Source of the DNA: Bacteroidales bacterium | Lineage (GTDB): Bacteria > Bacteroidota > Bacteroidia > Bacteroidales > UBA10428 | DNA: 64,000 bases | Reading direction: 5' to 3' | Assembly (NCBI GenBank): GCA_016934055.1 | Contig: JAFGTR010000136.1 | Coordinates: 62,001 to 126,000 of the forward strand | Part shown: positions 37,663 through 46,759 of the stretch, piece by piece | Layout of the letters: every line of letters starts with the position of its first letter | Numbering within the stretch: position 1 is the first letter of the stretch | Notes under the pieces: model-generated | The model's database searches: none | Told to the model about the DNA's origin: nothing | Seen by the model: only the letters and a program-made list of their open reading frames with translations | Translations under genes and position numbers: made by a program

Positions 37663-39246
37663 TTAATAATAAGCATTGCTGGGATTTTTGTTGGGATAAT
37701 CTATTGTATAATGCAAACCCCTGCTTTCTTTTCGTTGCTGTGCCATTTTTATGACCAGGTAACCCGCATTGATCATATTCCGCAATTCACATAGTTTCTG
37801 AGAAAGCTTTGATTCTGCATACAATTCTTCTGTTTCGTTGAAGATTATTTCCAGCCTGTCCATTGCCCTTTTCAAGCGAAGGTTTGATCTCACAATGCCG
37901 ACGTAATAACTGAATATCTGCTGAACTTCTTTATAATTCTGGGTTATTAAAACAATTTCCTCGGGATGGGTGGTGCCGGTATCATCCCATTGAGGTATTC
38001 CCTCCTGAATGCTATAATCATTATAATGCTGCAATGTATGTTTTGCAGCCCTTTCGGCAAAGACCATAGCCTCAAGCAATGAATTGCTGGCAAGCCTGTT
38101 TGCCCCGTGCAGTCCTGTAAAAGCTGTTTCTCCTGCGGCATAAAGTCGTTGTATTGTTGAGCAGCCATGTTCATCAACCTGAATCCCGCCGCATAAAAAG
38201 TGAGCCGCCGGCACAACAGGGATCATATCCTTTGCAATATCAATTCCGATGGATTTACATTTGTCAAAGATATTCGGGAAATTGTTCTTCAGATCATTTG
38301 CATCAAGGTGTGTGCAATCAAGATAAACAAATTCCTCTCCGCTGATTTTCATTTCATTATCAATGGCCCTGGCAACGATATCCCTTGGTGCAAGAGAAGC
38401 CCTGCTGTCATACCGCAACATGAAATTCTCACCCTTATGATTCCTCAGAATAGCGCCATGTCCACGCATCGCCTCTGTAATGAGAAATGAAGGCCTTTCA
38501 CCCGGACTGTATAACGAAGTCGGGTGAAACTGAACAAACTCCATATTATCCACGATACCCTTGGCACGGTAAACCATGGCAATACCGTCACCTGTTGCGG
38601 TTAAAGGATTTGTGGTCGTATGATACACGTTGCCGATACCGCCTGTGGCCATCATAGTAACCTTCGATAAAAAAGTATGGATAAGACCCGTTTTTAATTC
38701 CAGCACATAAGCTCCGTAACATTCAATGCCCGGAAAATACCGCTTAACCAGTCTGCCCAGATGATGCTGTGTGATAATATCAATGGCAAAGAAACCTTCA
38801 AAAATCCTTATGTTACGATGTCTTTTTACAGCTTCCGACAATGCCCGCTGTATCTCAAAACCTGTATTATCTTTGTGATGCAGAATCCTGTGTTCTGAAT
38901 GTCCTCCCTCCCTGGCAAGATTGTAATGCCCGTTTGATTCCCTGTCAAACTCCGCCCCCCATTGCACCAGTTGTTCAATTTGAGCAGGAGCATCCCTGAT
39001 CACCATCTCTACAATATCAGGATTGCAAAGCCCGTCTCCGGCAATCATTGTATCTTCTATATGTTTGCTGAAATTATCAGGTTTATAAGTGACGGCGGCT
39101 ATTCCTCCCTGGGCATAACTCGTATTGGTATCATTCAAACCTCCTTTGGTCACAATGGCCACCTTGCCTTTATCGGCCATTTTGAGTGCATAGGTCAACC
39201 CGGCAAGACCTGATCCAATCACCAGAAAATCAAATCGTTCTTCCAT
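37663..39246 (-). CDS. nadB: L-aspartate oxidase
   Basis: ORF 37663..39273, likely start 39246 (MEERFDFLVIGSGLAGLTYALKMADKG); SYAQGGIAAV, QFHPTSLY, GENFMLRYDSRASLAPRDIVARAI, GLHGANRLASNSLLEA. Confidence 0.94.
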   Translation of the reverse strand: MEERFDFLVIGSGLAGLTYALKMADKGKVAIVTKGGLNDTNTSYAQGGIAAVTYKPDNFSKHIEDTMIAGDGLCNPDIVEMVIRDAPAQIEQLVQWGAEFDRESNGHYNLAREGGHSEHRILHHKDNTGFEIQRALSEAVKRHRNIRIFEGFFAIDIITQHHLGRLVKRYFPGIECYGAYVLELKTGLIHTFLSKVTMMATGGIGNVYHTTTNPLTATGDGIAMVYRAKGIVDNMEFVQFHPTSLYSPGERPSFLITEAMRGHGAILRNHKGENFMLRYDSRASLAPRDIVARAIDNEMKISGEEFVYLDCTHLDANDLKNNFPNIFDKCKSIGIDIAKDMIPVVPAAHFLCGGIQVDEHGCSTIQRLYAAGETAFTGLHGANRLASNSLLEAMVFAERAAKHTLQHYNDYSIQEGIPQWDDTGTTHPEEIVLITQNYKEVQQIFSYYVGIVRSNLRLKRAMDRLEIIFNETEELYAESKLSQKLCELRNMINAGYLVIKMAQQRKESRGLHYTIDYPNKNPSNAYY

Positions 39247-39338
39247 AGACAACCCTATTGTAAATACTTTCAATGCTGTGTCATGGTAAAGTTAGAAAAA
39301 AACCGTAAATTACCTCTTTAACCAACCATCATACAGTT

Positions 39339-42300
39339 ATGAAAAAACTAATCCTTTTCTTATCTGCACTTATATTATCAACATTTGTCCTCTATTCTCA
39401 GGTGCAAATAGTGAACTTCAACAAGGAAAATACTTTCCGGGGTGAGTGGATAAAGGATATCCTTGTAAATCCTGACGGAGAAATTTGGTTTGCCGATGAC
39501 ACCGGCAACGGAATATATATTTATAAAGACCAGCAATGGACGCATCTGAGTGCTGACCAGGGATTTCCTGAAAACGTAAAAACGCTTGCCCGGGATCTGT
39601 CAGGCAACATCTGGATCGGAACCTCAAATGGCCTTTTTCGTTATAACGGAACTGACATTACTGTATTTTCAACGACAGATGGACTCATTTCCAATGATGT
39701 CAATGATATCCTGACGGATGCCGGTAACAATGTATTTATTGCTACATCATCAGGTCTCTCAATATTGAGTCCGGCAGGAATATGGAACTCATTAACTGAG
39801 AGCGAGGGTTTGGTCAATAATTTCATAAATGAATTGCTTTTTGACACTCAATTAAATCTATGGATTGCCACAGCTGGTGGACTTAGCAAATATGACGGTA
39901 GTTTCACGAATTATACCACCACTGACGGATTAATACATAACAATGTAAAAGCTATTGCCCAGGATCAATCCGGGACTATGTGGTTTGGTACACTCAATGG
40001 AGTATCTGCATATAATGGTACGACCTGGACAAATTACGGAACTGCCAACGGCCTTTCCAATAATGATATATCAGATATCCTTGCTGACAGCAAAGGGAAC
40101 ATCTGGTTTGCTTCCTATACACCCAATGGAGGCATAACCAAATACGACGGCCTGAACTGGCCAACCTACACTACCGAACACGGACTTATTAACAATAATA
40201 CTGAATCCCTTGCCGAAGACCTGCAAGGAAATATATGGATAGGCACAGGTGCCGGCATCAGTCAACTGGCCCCTGATTCCTGGGGTTACTACAGTATTCT
40301 GAACGGTTTGCCTGATAACACAATCTTCGACCTTATTACTGATCCGTCAGGAAACAAATGGATTGCAACCAATAATGGTTTGAGTAAATATGATGGAAGT
40401 TTTATCAATTTTTCTTCTGCCAACGGCCTGCCTGGAAATAATTGCCGTACCCTTGTTCTTGACAGTTCCGGCGATATATGGGCAGGAACCCTGAATGGTG
40501 CTGCAAAATATCAATCAGAACAATGGATGATATACAATACCGATAGCGGTCTTGTTAATAATGATGTATACGATATTATTCCGCAAGATGAATCATTGTG
40601 GTTTGTAACCTCAGGAGGTCTGAGCCTTTATGATGGAAATGATTTTGTTCATTATACCGTTTCAGATGGTCTGGCTTCAAATAACAATTACCATGGTATT
40701 CTTGACAGCGATGGCAACATCTGGGTGGGTTCAATGGACAATGGTGTCAGCATGTTTGACGGATCAGCATGGACAGTGTTTAACACAGGCAATGGTTTCC
40801 TTCATAACACGGTTTGGGACATACTGGAAGATAAGGATCATAATATCTGGTTTGCCACAGGTGGCGGTGTTGCAAAATTCGACGGAACAAACTGGCACAC
40901 CGTTACCAGGGCTGATGGTTTACCTGCAACTGCTGTAATTTCATTGGAACAGGATGACAACGGCATTCTCTGGTTCGGAACCGACAGCAGTCAGATTGTA
41001 CTCTATAACGGAACACTTTTCAGGTCTTATTCACTCGCTCATAAAATCCCCGATGTTAAAACCCACGTTATCCGTGAAATGAACGATACCATGTATGCAG
41101 GCGGAGATATGGGTCTTGTTACTTACAGCTATAAGACAGCCTGGACAAATTACAGTAAAAGCAGCATGCCTGGCGATACCATTGAAGCTGTTTACTTTGA
41201 CAGCGCACAAAGGTTGTGGGCAGGCAGCTGGGGTAACGGCATCGGAATATACAGTGGTAATAAATGGGCGGTGATTAATCAGTCAGACGGTCTGGCAGGC
41301 AATTACATCTATGATATCACTGAAGACAGTGAAAACAATATATGGGTGATCTCTACCGAAGGAGTCAGCCGGATAACAGAAAATACAATTAATACGTTTG
41401 ATAATGGCGACGGCCTTGCCGGTACCGGCTATTATTCAGCAGCTGCTGATGCCGCCGGAAATGTGTGGATCGGTTCCAATGCCGGAGTGAGTGTATACAA
41501 CGGCAGCTCCTTTACAAATTACAGCACAACGGATGGCCTTCCAGGAGACCATGTAACCGCAATCTGGTGTAAAGCTGAAAATCAGGTATGGATCGGAACT
41601 GTTACCGGTAATGGAGCAGCTTTTTATAATGGCAGTACCTGGACAGTTTATGGTACTGATCAGGGCCTCGTGAATAATAATGTGTATGACATCACCGGGG
41701 ATAAAAATGGCAATATATGGTTTGCTACTCTTGGAGGGATCAGTATGTTTGACGGTAAAGCCTTTACCAACTATCCATCCTCAGTATACTTTGGAAACAC
41801 AGGACTGTGGGCTGTAAAGGAAGATACCATGGGAATGCTGTGGGCTTGTTCCTGGGGTGGTGGTGCTTACGTATTCAACGGCAAATCATGGAACCAACTC
41901 AATCAGGAAAAAGGAATTGCCGGCAATGATGTCAGGGATATTACCTTGCAGCAGAATGGCACCGTATGGCTGGCAACATATGGGGGTGGGCTTTCCAGGA
42001 TAATACGTGCAACATGCCGGTTTGACAGTCTGACAATACAAGGTGTTTCATGTTACGATTCATCTGATGCCATTATTACAATTTATCCTGATATTGTTGA
42101 AATGACTTATTCACTGGATGGAATAATGTTTGATGCTGATAATGAATTCCACAATTTGGGTCCGGGCTTGTATTTCCCTGTTGTCACTAATGGTTTTGAT
42201 ACCCTATTTGCAGATCCTGTTTTACTGAGCAGCCCTCCACCTGTTTTTGTCAGCCTGGGCAATGATACTGCAATATGCCAGGGAGTAAGTGTTACACTTT

Positions 42301-42953
42301 CAGTACCTCCTTCTTCATCTGTCATATGGAGCAATGGCATTGAAAATGAAAGTGAGATTATCATTACTGAGTCCGGAATTTACAGTGTGATCGTTTACGA
42401 CCAGGATGGCTGCGCTGGAAAAGATACTGTTGCCGTAGTTGTTAATCCGTTGCCGGAATTTAATCTGGGAGAGGATAAAACCGTGTATTCCGATGACCTG
42501 ACACCGCTTACACTGGATCCCGATATAGACAATGTGACATATCAATGGAATACCGGTGAAACAACACGAACAGTTGTTATCGATGCTTCAGTAATACCTG
42601 AAGGCGTTTACACCTATACCCTGACCGTTAAAGATGAGAATGGATGCATCTTTATCGATTCATGCCTGGTAACTGTGGTAGTTGAACAAGGTCTTGATGT
42701 AAAAACGAATGATATACTGAAACTCTATCCCAATCCTTCGACAGGAAAATTATACCTTGAGATCAGTAATATCGGGAATATTAAAAGTATTGAAATTGTG
42801 AATGAGCAGGGTCAGGTTATGCATATTATTCAGCCTGAAAAACTAACATCAAAATACATCATCGATATTTCCGGTTATCCTGATGGTTTTTATTACATTC
42901 ATCTGCATACCAAAAAGAAAACTGTCGTATTAAAAACTGTATTAAACAAATAG
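39339..42953 (+). CDS. Secreted two-component-regulator-propeller-type repeat protein with T9SS type A sorting domain
   Basis: 1204 aa; signal peptide; about 21 repeats of type GNIWFGT-NGVSxYDG..WTxYxTxDGLxNN; C-terminal LKLYPNPSTGKLYLEIS..YPDGFYYIHLHTKKKTVVLKTVLNK. Confidence 0.9.
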   Translation: MKKLILFLSALILSTFVLYSQVQIVNFNKENTFRGEWIKDILVNPDGEIWFADDTGNGIYIYKDQQWTHLSADQGFPENVKTLARDLSGNIWIGTSNGLFRYNGTDITVFSTTDGLISNDVNDILTDAGNNVFIATSSGLSILSPAGIWNSLTESEGLVNNFINELLFDTQLNLWIATAGGLSKYDGSFTNYTTTDGLIHNNVKAIAQDQSGTMWFGTLNGVSAYNGTTWTNYGTANGLSNNDISDILADSKGNIWFASYTPNGGITKYDGLNWPTYTTEHGLINNNTESLAEDLQGNIWIGTGAGISQLAPDSWGYYSILNGLPDNTIFDLITDPSGNKWIATNNGLSKYDGSFINFSSANGLPGNNCRTLVLDSSGDIWAGTLNGAAKYQSEQWMIYNTDSGLVNNDVYDIIPQDESLWFVTSGGLSLYDGNDFVHYTVSDGLASNNNYHGILDSDGNIWVGSMDNGVSMFDGSAWTVFNTGNGFLHNTVWDILEDKDHNIWFATGGGVAKFDGTNWHTVTRADGLPATAVISLEQDDNGILWFGTDSSQIVLYNGTLFRSYSLAHKIPDVKTHVIREMNDTMYAGGDMGLVTYSYKTAWTNYSKSSMPGDTIEAVYFDSAQRLWAGSWGNGIGIYSGNKWAVINQSDGLAGNYIYDITEDSENNIWVISTEGVSRITENTINTFDNGDGLAGTGYYSAAADAAGNVWIGSNAGVSVYNGSSFTNYSTTDGLPGDHVTAIWCKAENQVWIGTVTGNGAAFYNGSTWTVYGTDQGLVNNNVYDITGDKNGNIWFATLGGISMFDGKAFTNYPSSVYFGNTGLWAVKEDTMGMLWACSWGGGAYVFNGKSWNQLNQEKGIAGNDVRDITLQQNGTVWLATYGGGLSRIIRATCRFDSLTIQGVSCYDSSDAIITIYPDIVEMTYSLDGIMFDADNEFHNLGPGLYFPVVTNGFDTLFADPVLLSSPPPVFVSLGNDTAICQGVSVTLSVPPSSSVIWSNGIENESEIIITESGIYSVIVYDQDGCAGKDTVAVVVNPLPEFNLGEDKTVYSDDLTPLTLDPDIDNVTYQWNTGETTRTVVIDASVIPEGVYTYTLTVKDENGCIFIDSCLVTVVVEQGLDVKTNDILKLYPNPSTGKLYLEISNIGNIKSIEIVNEQGQVMHIIQPEKLTSKYIIDISGYPDGFYYIHLHTKKKTVVLKTVLNK

Positions 42954-42972
42954 ACAGGTTATAACCTTAAAG

Positions 42973-43030
42973 AAGAGGTTGTCTCATAAGGTATCTTTTA
43001 AGAAGCCTTATGAGACAACCTCTTTTTTTT
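42973..43030 (+). terminator. Rho-independent terminator with 19-bp perfect stem
   Basis: aagaggttgtctcataagg (42973-42991) / ccttatgagacaacctctt (43006-43024) followed by T-tract. Confidence 0.85.
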
Positions 43031-43046
43031 TGAAAGGATTTTCAAT

Positions 43047-43054
43047 TACATTTG
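43047..43054 (+). promoter_or_regulatory. Candidate -7 element TACATTTG upstream of glyS
   Basis: Matches TAnnTTTG; TTTG at 43029-43032 lies in the terminator T-tract (14-nt spacer, slightly short). Confidence 0.45.
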
Positions 43055-43058
43055 CCCC

Positions 43059-43082
43059 CAAATTGCGCGAATGCGCAATTTG
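43059..43082 (+). promoter_or_regulatory. Perfect inverted repeat in glyS leader (operator or RNA hairpin)
   Basis: caaattgcgc-gaat-gcgcaatttg, 10-bp perfect stem with 4-nt loop, 20 nt before ATG 43103. Confidence 0.5.
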
Positions 43083-43102
43083 TTTTTAAACAGTCTATTT
43101 TT

Positions 43103-44653
43103 ATGATACAGGAAGACATTTTCAAAAAAATCATTGCCCATTGTAAGGAATACGGTTTTATTTTTCCATCAAGTGAAATATATGACGGATTGGGTGCTGT
43201 ATACGATTATGGTCAGAACGGTGCAGAACTGAAAAACAACATACGCCGTTACTGGTGGGATTCCATGGTCAGGCTTAATGAAAATATTGTTGGGATAGAC
43301 TCGGCAATTTTCATGCACCCCCGGATCTGGGAAGCATCAGGACATGTTTCTGCTTTCAACGATCCGCTTATCGATAACCGGGATTCAAAAAAACGATATC
43401 GCGCTGACCAGCTTATTGAAGAACACCTTGAAAAAATTGAAGATAAAATCCAAAAAGAAGTTGAAAAAGCCCGTCAGAAATTTGGTGAAGCATTTGATGA
43501 ACAAAAATTCCGGACTACACACCCGCGTGTGTTAGAGAACCAGAAGAAATATGATGATACCAAAAAACGATATATAACCGCCCTGGAAAAAGAAAACCTT
43601 AAAGACCTGCACCAGATTATTTTAGACACCGGCATTGTCTGTCCTGTTTCAGGCAGCAAAAACTGGACTGACGTGCGCAAATTCAACCTCATGTTCAGCA
43701 CGCAGCTTGGTTCGGTGAGCGATGATGCCAACACCATATACCTGCGCCCTGAAACAGCCCAGGGTATATTTGTCAACTTTCTGAATGTACAAAAAACCGG
43801 AAGGATGAAAATCCCCTTCGGCATAGCCCAAGCAGGGAAAGCATTTCGCAATGAAATCGTTGCCCGCCAGTTCATCCTGCGTATGCGTGAATTCGAACAG
43901 ATGGGAATGCAGTTTTTCATCAAACCCGGCACTGAAACGGAATGGTACAATTACTGGAAGGAAAAGCGCATGAGATGGCATAAAGCACTGGGCATGGGAG
44001 ACCATAAATACCGTTACCACGATCACGACAAACTGGCCCATTATGCCAATGCCGCCTGCGACATTGAATTTGAATTTCCTATTGGCTTTAAGGAAGTGGA
44101 AGGCATTCATTCCCGCACCAATTTTGACCTGGGCAACCACGAAAAATTCTCAGGCAAGAAAATACAATACTTTGACCAGGACACCAATGAAAGCTACACA
44201 CCTTATGTGATAGAAACTTCCATTGGCCTCGACCGCATGTTCTTCACCATTATCTCCAACAGTTATACCGAAGAGAAAGTCGACTGGGAAGGCAGCGCCA
44301 AAGAGGAACGGGTCGTGCTGAAAATTCCACCTGCCCTGGCCCCGGTGCAGCTGGCTGTCTTACCGCTTACCAGAAAAGACGGCCTGCCTGCAAAAGCCCG
44401 TGAGATCATGGACAGGATGAAATTTGATTTCAACTGCCAGTATGAAGAAAAAGACTCCATCGGAAAACGTTACCGCAGGCAGGATGCCATCGGAACCCCG
44501 TTCTGTATCACCATCGATCACCAGACATTAGAAGATGATACCGTAACCATTCGTTACCGCGATACGTTAAAACAAGACAGGGCAGCAGTCGAAAAGCTGC
44601 CGGAAATTATGGGAGATAAGGTTAGTCTGCAAAAACTGTTGAAAAGCCTTTAA
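43103..44653 (+). CDS. glyS: Glycyl-tRNA synthetase (class II, single-chain type)
   Basis: ORF 43052..44653, start ATG 43103 (MIQEDIFKKIIAHCKEYGFIFPSSEIYDGLGAVYDYGQNGAELKNN); LRPETAQGIFVNF, RNEIVARQFILRMREFEQMG. Confidence 0.95.
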   Translation: MIQEDIFKKIIAHCKEYGFIFPSSEIYDGLGAVYDYGQNGAELKNNIRRYWWDSMVRLNENIVGIDSAIFMHPRIWEASGHVSAFNDPLIDNRDSKKRYRADQLIEEHLEKIEDKIQKEVEKARQKFGEAFDEQKFRTTHPRVLENQKKYDDTKKRYITALEKENLKDLHQIILDTGIVCPVSGSKNWTDVRKFNLMFSTQLGSVSDDANTIYLRPETAQGIFVNFLNVQKTGRMKIPFGIAQAGKAFRNEIVARQFILRMREFEQMGMQFFIKPGTETEWYNYWKEKRMRWHKALGMGDHKYRYHDHDKLAHYANAACDIEFEFPIGFKEVEGIHSRTNFDLGNHEKFSGKKIQYFDQDTNESYTPYVIETSIGLDRMFFTIISNSYTEEKVDWEGSAKEERVVLKIPPALAPVQLAVLPLTRKDGLPAKAREIMDRMKFDFNCQYEEKDSIGKRYRRQDAIGTPFCITIDHQTLEDDTVTIRYRDTLKQDRAAVEKLPEIMGDKVSLQKLLKSL

Positions 44654-44831
44654 AATTGCATATATATGAAATAGTTCAGGTGTTTTTTTCAATTTAATAC
44701 AATTTTTTTTGTCTGTCATCAATATCTATATTTTAGTCAAAACTTAGAGCTAATCGCAAAGAAAAAGATCACTTCTGATAATATATTTATTAATTTTAAA
44801 ATATCTTAATATCAACTAAAACTACACCGTT

Positions 44832-45578
44832 ATGAAAAGCAAATTGTTTTTTTTGATACCCGTTTTGACCACGATAATGGTAATTACCGGTTTTACACAA
44901 GAAGTATCATATGATGCAAAATTTGATCTGACCATTTGCACGATAAAACGAAATGCCCCGGCAGAACTTTATATTAAAAACGGCTCAGGTAACACTTTCA
45001 CCGGTAAATTGATTGTTGATAATGATGAAAGAGAAGTGTTCGGATGGTATACCGAAAAAATAAGTGAAGGAGGAATATATATTTATAATACCAGAGGAAT
45101 CGTATTTTATGTGCAGCTTAATCAACCGGGATTTCAACACCAACAGCTTTTTAAAGCCCTGTACAACTATGATGAGACTCAAATTTCAGGTACTTATTTT
45201 TACTGGGGCAATGAATTTATTTTCTATGGACACAGATCTGATATGATAGACAACCCGGTTGATCCGGATCCCTTTGATCCAAACCCCGATACAGTCAGTG
45301 TTCAATTAACAATAATTATCGATAATAATATTGGTGATTTGATTAACGTAAGTCCGAATCCCGCTAATGATATTATAACAATTTCTTCTTCGGTAGTTTT
45401 GCTGAATAATATTTATTGTGAATTATACTCAGACAGCGGAATGCTGATAAAAGTAACAGATCCGTTCTCAGATATCACACAAATTGGTCTCAATGATATT
45501 CCCAATGGTACTTATATAATTAAATTCTTCAGCATTGAGGGTCAGGAACTGGGTACGGTTAAGATTATCAAACACTAA
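44832..45578 (+). CDS. Hypothetical secreted protein with T9SS type A-like C-terminal sorting domain
   Basis: 248 aa; signal peptide; C-terminal INVSPNPANDIITISSS..LNDIPNGTYIIKFFSIEGQELGTVKIIKH. Confidence 0.78.
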   Translation: MKSKLFFLIPVLTTIMVITGFTQEVSYDAKFDLTICTIKRNAPAELYIKNGSGNTFTGKLIVDNDEREVFGWYTEKISEGGIYIYNTRGIVFYVQLNQPGFQHQQLFKALYNYDETQISGTYFYWGNEFIFYGHRSDMIDNPVDPDPFDPNPDTVSVQLTIIIDNNIGDLINVSPNPANDIITISSSVVLLNNIYCELYSDSGMLIKVTDPFSDITQIGLNDIPNGTYIIKFFSIEGQELGTVKIIKH

Positions 45579-45599
45579 ATATTTCCCTTTAAGTCACAA

Positions 45600-45634
45600 A
45601 GCGACTCACAACAATAATGTGAGCCGCTTTTTTT
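45600..45634 (+). terminator. Rho-independent terminator
   Basis: agcgactcac (45600-45609) / gtgagccgct (45619-45628), one mismatch, then T-tract. Confidence 0.7.
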
Positions 45635-45641
45635 ATTTTTG
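45634..45641 (+). promoter_or_regulatory. Candidate -7 element TATTTTTG directly after terminator T-tract
   Basis: Matches TAnnTTTG; no clear -33 box. Confidence 0.3.
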
Positions 45642-45749
45642 TACCAAATTGACAATTAAAGGCATCCCGTCCGCTTGATCCGGTCAACTCAAAAAAGGCA
45701 GAAGATTAATACAAAGGATACTATTTTTCTTTATAATAAATTACTTTCA

Positions 45750-46727
45750 ATGATCACTCTCAGACACCTAAACATATTCCTGTTATCCTGCCTGCTGATG
45801 CTTATTTACCCAACACTGTATTCCCAGGAGAACTCTATCTTTGAAAATTATTATCTCAGCCCTTCTGTTATTAATCCTGCCACCTCCGGAGCCGAATATC
45901 ATCCGACAGCCAACATTGCCGTCAAAAGGCAATGGTCGGGCTTTCCTGATACACCGACAACATTCATACTAACAGGCTGTTACCGGTTAGGCAGCTTTGA
46001 TTTTTACGATTTAAAAGGCATGATCAACAAAGGTCCTTTAAGATCATCCGGTCGTGTTGGTCTGGGAGGTACAATATTCAGGGATGTTAACGGACCCATG
46101 ACCACAACAGGCGTTATTATTGCCTATGCCTATCATATTCCACTTAATGATAAATCAAGTTTATCCTTGGGGCTCTCAGCTTTGGGCACATGGTATACAT
46201 TCAATAATGCCCTGTTAAAACCTGATGAGCCCAATGATCCCTATTTGATGTCGGGGAATGATAATATTTTCAGACCCAACTTTAATCTTGGAGCATACTA
46301 CTATCATCAAAATTTCTTTATCGGATTTTCTGCCAATAGATTATTGCCTGATATAATGGGTGTGAATGATAATATAAAGACACAACCAGGATTTTTTCTG
46401 ATGGGGGGTTATAAATTTCTGCAGAATACGAATTCTATAATCATTGAACCCTCAATAATGATAAATAAACCGGCCGGAAACCAGCTTTCTGTAGATATAC
46501 ATACCAAGCTTTACATCAAAAGACTGCACTGGATTGCTCTTTCTTACAGCACAACACAAAGAATCAATCTGCGCTTTGGTATAAGGTTATATAAAATGCT
46601 TTATGCAGGCTATAATTATGAATATACACTGGGCGAGTTAGCCTCTTACCAGTTTGGGTCTCACGAAATCCATCTTGGTATTAATTTGGGGCTGGTGGGC
46701 ATTGAAGGAACAAAAAAAATGCGATAA
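45750..46727 (+). CDS. PorP/SprF family type IX secretion system membrane protein
   Basis: ORF 45675..46727, likely start ATG 45750; ENSIFENYYLSPSVINPATSGAEYHPTANIAVKRQWSGFPDTPTTFIL, SGRVGLGGTIFRD. Confidence 0.9.
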   Translation: MITLRHLNIFLLSCLLMLIYPTLYSQENSIFENYYLSPSVINPATSGAEYHPTANIAVKRQWSGFPDTPTTFILTGCYRLGSFDFYDLKGMINKGPLRSSGRVGLGGTIFRDVNGPMTTTGVIIAYAYHIPLNDKSSLSLGLSALGTWYTFNNALLKPDEPNDPYLMSGNDNIFRPNFNLGAYYYHQNFFIGFSANRLLPDIMGVNDNIKTQPGFFLMGGYKFLQNTNSIIIEPSIMINKPAGNQLSVDIHTKLYIKRLHWIALSYSTTQRINLRFGIRLYKMLYAGYNYEYTLGELASYQFGSHEIHLGINLGLVGIEGTKKMR

Positions 46728-46759
46728 TCATAATTATGAATTGACCGGCAAATCATAAA

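Noticed and set aside
39600-42000. Repetitive DNA in the propeller gene as a possible CRISPR or satellite array
   Set aside because: Periodicity (about 120-130 bp) is degenerate and in frame, explained by protein repeats
43474-44140. 158- and 163-aa minus-strand ORFs inside glyS
   Set aside because: Antisense shadows of glycyl-tRNA synthetase; no homology pattern
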